Positions 62,879 to 64,000 of a stretch of DNA of 64,000 nt are shown here, one piece after another (within the stretch, counting starts at the first letter, position 1; each line of letters begins with the position of its first letter). The stretch is from Roseateles_C aquae (GTDB taxonomy: Bacteria; Pseudomonadota; Gammaproteobacteria; Burkholderiales; Burkholderiaceae_C). The DNA lies in assembly GCF_032337115.1 (NCBI RefSeq), contig NZ_JAVXZY010000001.1:248001-312000 (forward strand). The letters run 5' to 3'. Both the position numbers and the translations under genes were made by a program. The notes beneath the pieces were generated by a model, which was not told where the DNA came from, searched no databases, and was given only the letters and a program-made list of their open reading frames with translations.

Positions 62879-63591
62879 ACGCTTTGACTCGCGCACGCAC
62901 TGCTGCCTTGCCCCTGCTGCCGGCCCTGTTGGCTGCTGCGCTGCTGCCCAGTGCCGCACAAGCCCAGGTCAGCCCCGAGCTCTGCGGCCCGGTCTATGTG
63001 CAGGGCGACTTCGGGCCCTACGACTACCGCTATGACAAGGACAAGCTCGGCGTCGTCGAGCGCGCCCACTTCACCTCGGAGGTGGAGTTGCTGGTGCGCG
63101 GGCACAGCACGGCGCTGGTCGGCACCGATCTGAACTACACGCTGGCCAAGTTCCCCAATCACCATCGCGCGCTGCTGTCGATGCTCAATCTGGGCAAGAA
63201 GCTGAAGAGCGACCAGGTGCCGGGTGCGGCTCATCCGGTCGAGTGCTACTTCGAGCGCGCGCTGCGCTTCAAGCGAAACGACACCGTGGCGCGCATGCTC
63301 TACGTCCAGTACCTGATCGGCCGATCGCGCTTGGCCGAGGCGCAGGAGCAGGTGGACGAGGCCGCCCGCCACGCCGCCGGCAATGCGCTGACGCACTACA
63401 ACATCGGGCTCAGCTATTTCGAGCTGAAGGCCTACGACAAGGCGCTGACCCACGCCCACGAGGCGCTGAAGATCGGCTACACGAACCAAGGCCTGGTCGA
63501 ACGACTGAAGTCGGTGGGCCAGTGGCGCGAACCCGAGGCCGACAAGCCCACCGCTGCGGAACCCGCGGCATCAGCGGCCAGCGCGCCCTGA
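62875..63591 (+). CDS. exported TPR protein
   Basis: A 238-residue protein with a signal peptide (PLLPALLAAALLPSAAQA) and tetratricopeptide-like helices at ~85-205 (ALTHYNIGLSYFELKAYDKA). Likely a periplasmic scaffold for the polysaccharide or exosortase machinery. The ATG overlaps the stop of hydrolase 1; longer in-frame versions would overlap it heavily and are not used. Confidence 0.85.
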   Translation: MNALTRARTAALPLLPALLAAALLPSAAQAQVSPELCGPVYVQGDFGPYDYRYDKDKLGVVERAHFTSEVELLVRGHSTALVGTDLNYTLAKFPNHHRALLSMLNLGKKLKSDQVPGAAHPVECYFERALRFKRNDTVARMLYVQYLIGRSRLAEAQEQVDEAARHAAGNALTHYNIGLSYFELKAYDKALTHAHEALKIGYTNQGLVERLKSVGQWREPEADKPTAAEPAASAASAP

Positions 63592-63655
63592 GCAAGCCCA
63601 CGGCCGAGCGCCCCAGATATCAGAACCCCAAAAGAAACACGGAGCTAGACCCGAT

Positions 63656-64000
63656 ATGTTGAGTGCAGCCAAGCAGATGCTTCGCAACTGGCGTGAACAA
63701 GCCGCGCTGAGCCCCGCCGCCAAAGCCGAGCTGGCACGTGACAAGCAGGGACTGCCGGCCAGCGACCCGGGCATCGAGCCGGCGGTGCGTGCCGCTGTCC
63801 AGTGGCTCAAGCGCGCGCAGGATGAATCGGCCACGCACGACGGTGGTGTTGCCCGCGACTACTCGCTGAACGAGGGCTGGGGCCCGTCCTACCCCGAGAC
63901 CACCGGCTACATCATCCCGACGATGATCGACTACGGCCAGCGCTATGGCGATCAGGATGCGATCGAGCGCGCCCGCCGCATGCTGGACTGGCTGGTGTCC
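63656..64000 (+). CDS. start of a gene cut by the window end (polysaccharide-locus protein)
   Basis: 115 codons are visible from ATG at 63656 (MLSAAKQMLRNWREQAALSP) with GGAG upstream. The stretch GWGPSYPETTGYIIPTMIDY is typical of a helical-barrel (six-hairpin-like) family often found in polysaccharide loci. The C-terminus and precise function are unseen. Confidence 0.75.
   Translation, partial: MLSAAKQMLRNWREQAALSPAAKAELARDKQGLPASDPGIEPAVRAAVQWLKRAQDESATHDGGVARDYSLNEGWGPSYPETTGYIIPTMIDYGQRYGDQDAIERARRMLDWLVS

Overview
The window is high-GC, densely coded DNA from a betaproteobacterium, most likely a Burkholderiales member of the Roseateles/Rubrivivax/Leptothrix type. That placement is an inference from three things: the rimP-nusA-infB-rbfA-truB-typA order, an exosortase-A (PEP-CTERM) gene set, and the overall style of the proteins. 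I recognise no ribosomal RNA, CRISPR array, transposase or integrase gene. There is one tRNA, tRNA-Ser(GGA).

Layout. 1-20 kb: the 3' part of a UshA-like nucleotidase; a large unknown membrane protein facing it; Hsp33, a gamma carbonic anhydrase and a ferritin-like protein; an Lrp regulator divergent from an omega-aminotransferase/amidotransferase/exporter operon; a PIG-L deacetylase, a DsbA-like protein and RdgC. Then a minus-strand envelope redox cluster (MauG-like cytochrome, porin, FMN-binding protein, ApbE, small membrane protein) preceded by a Fur-box-like site. 20-26 kb: an alkyltransferase, a metallo-beta-lactamase-fold protein, a structured non-coding element with 33-bp terminal inverted repeats (MITE-like), and dusA with a decayed 2.46-kb island inserted at its 5' end. 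The island is bounded by 31-bp att-like repeats, and the old dusA start is stranded on the far side.

26-34 kb is the most distinctive block. A LuxR-type response regulator and a 7TM histidine kinase are divergent with overlapping start codons. They are followed by an operon encoding a relative of cyanobacterial acyl-ACP reductase, an MMPL/RND exporter, a LolA-like periplasmic protein and a beta-barrel protein. Together these read like a regulated pathway that makes an acyl-derived lipid and moves it across the envelope. Two dyads in front of the operon are candidate operators.

34-57 kb: a lipoprotein, an MFS transporter, a secreted M14 carboxypeptidase with PKD and PPC domains, formate-THF ligase, an acyl-CoA hydrolase-type crotonase and an exporter. 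The translation-factor operon follows; its leader carries a terminator-like hairpin between the promoter and rimP. Then come fabI, an Orn/Lys/Arg decarboxylase, NfeD and an SPFH protein. 57-64 kb: tRNA-Ser, then an exosortase-A-associated set (decarboxylase and acyl-CoA ligase on minus; acyl carrier protein, hydrolase 2, hydrolase 1, a TPR protein and the start of another gene on plus), probably the edge of an extracellular polysaccharide locus.
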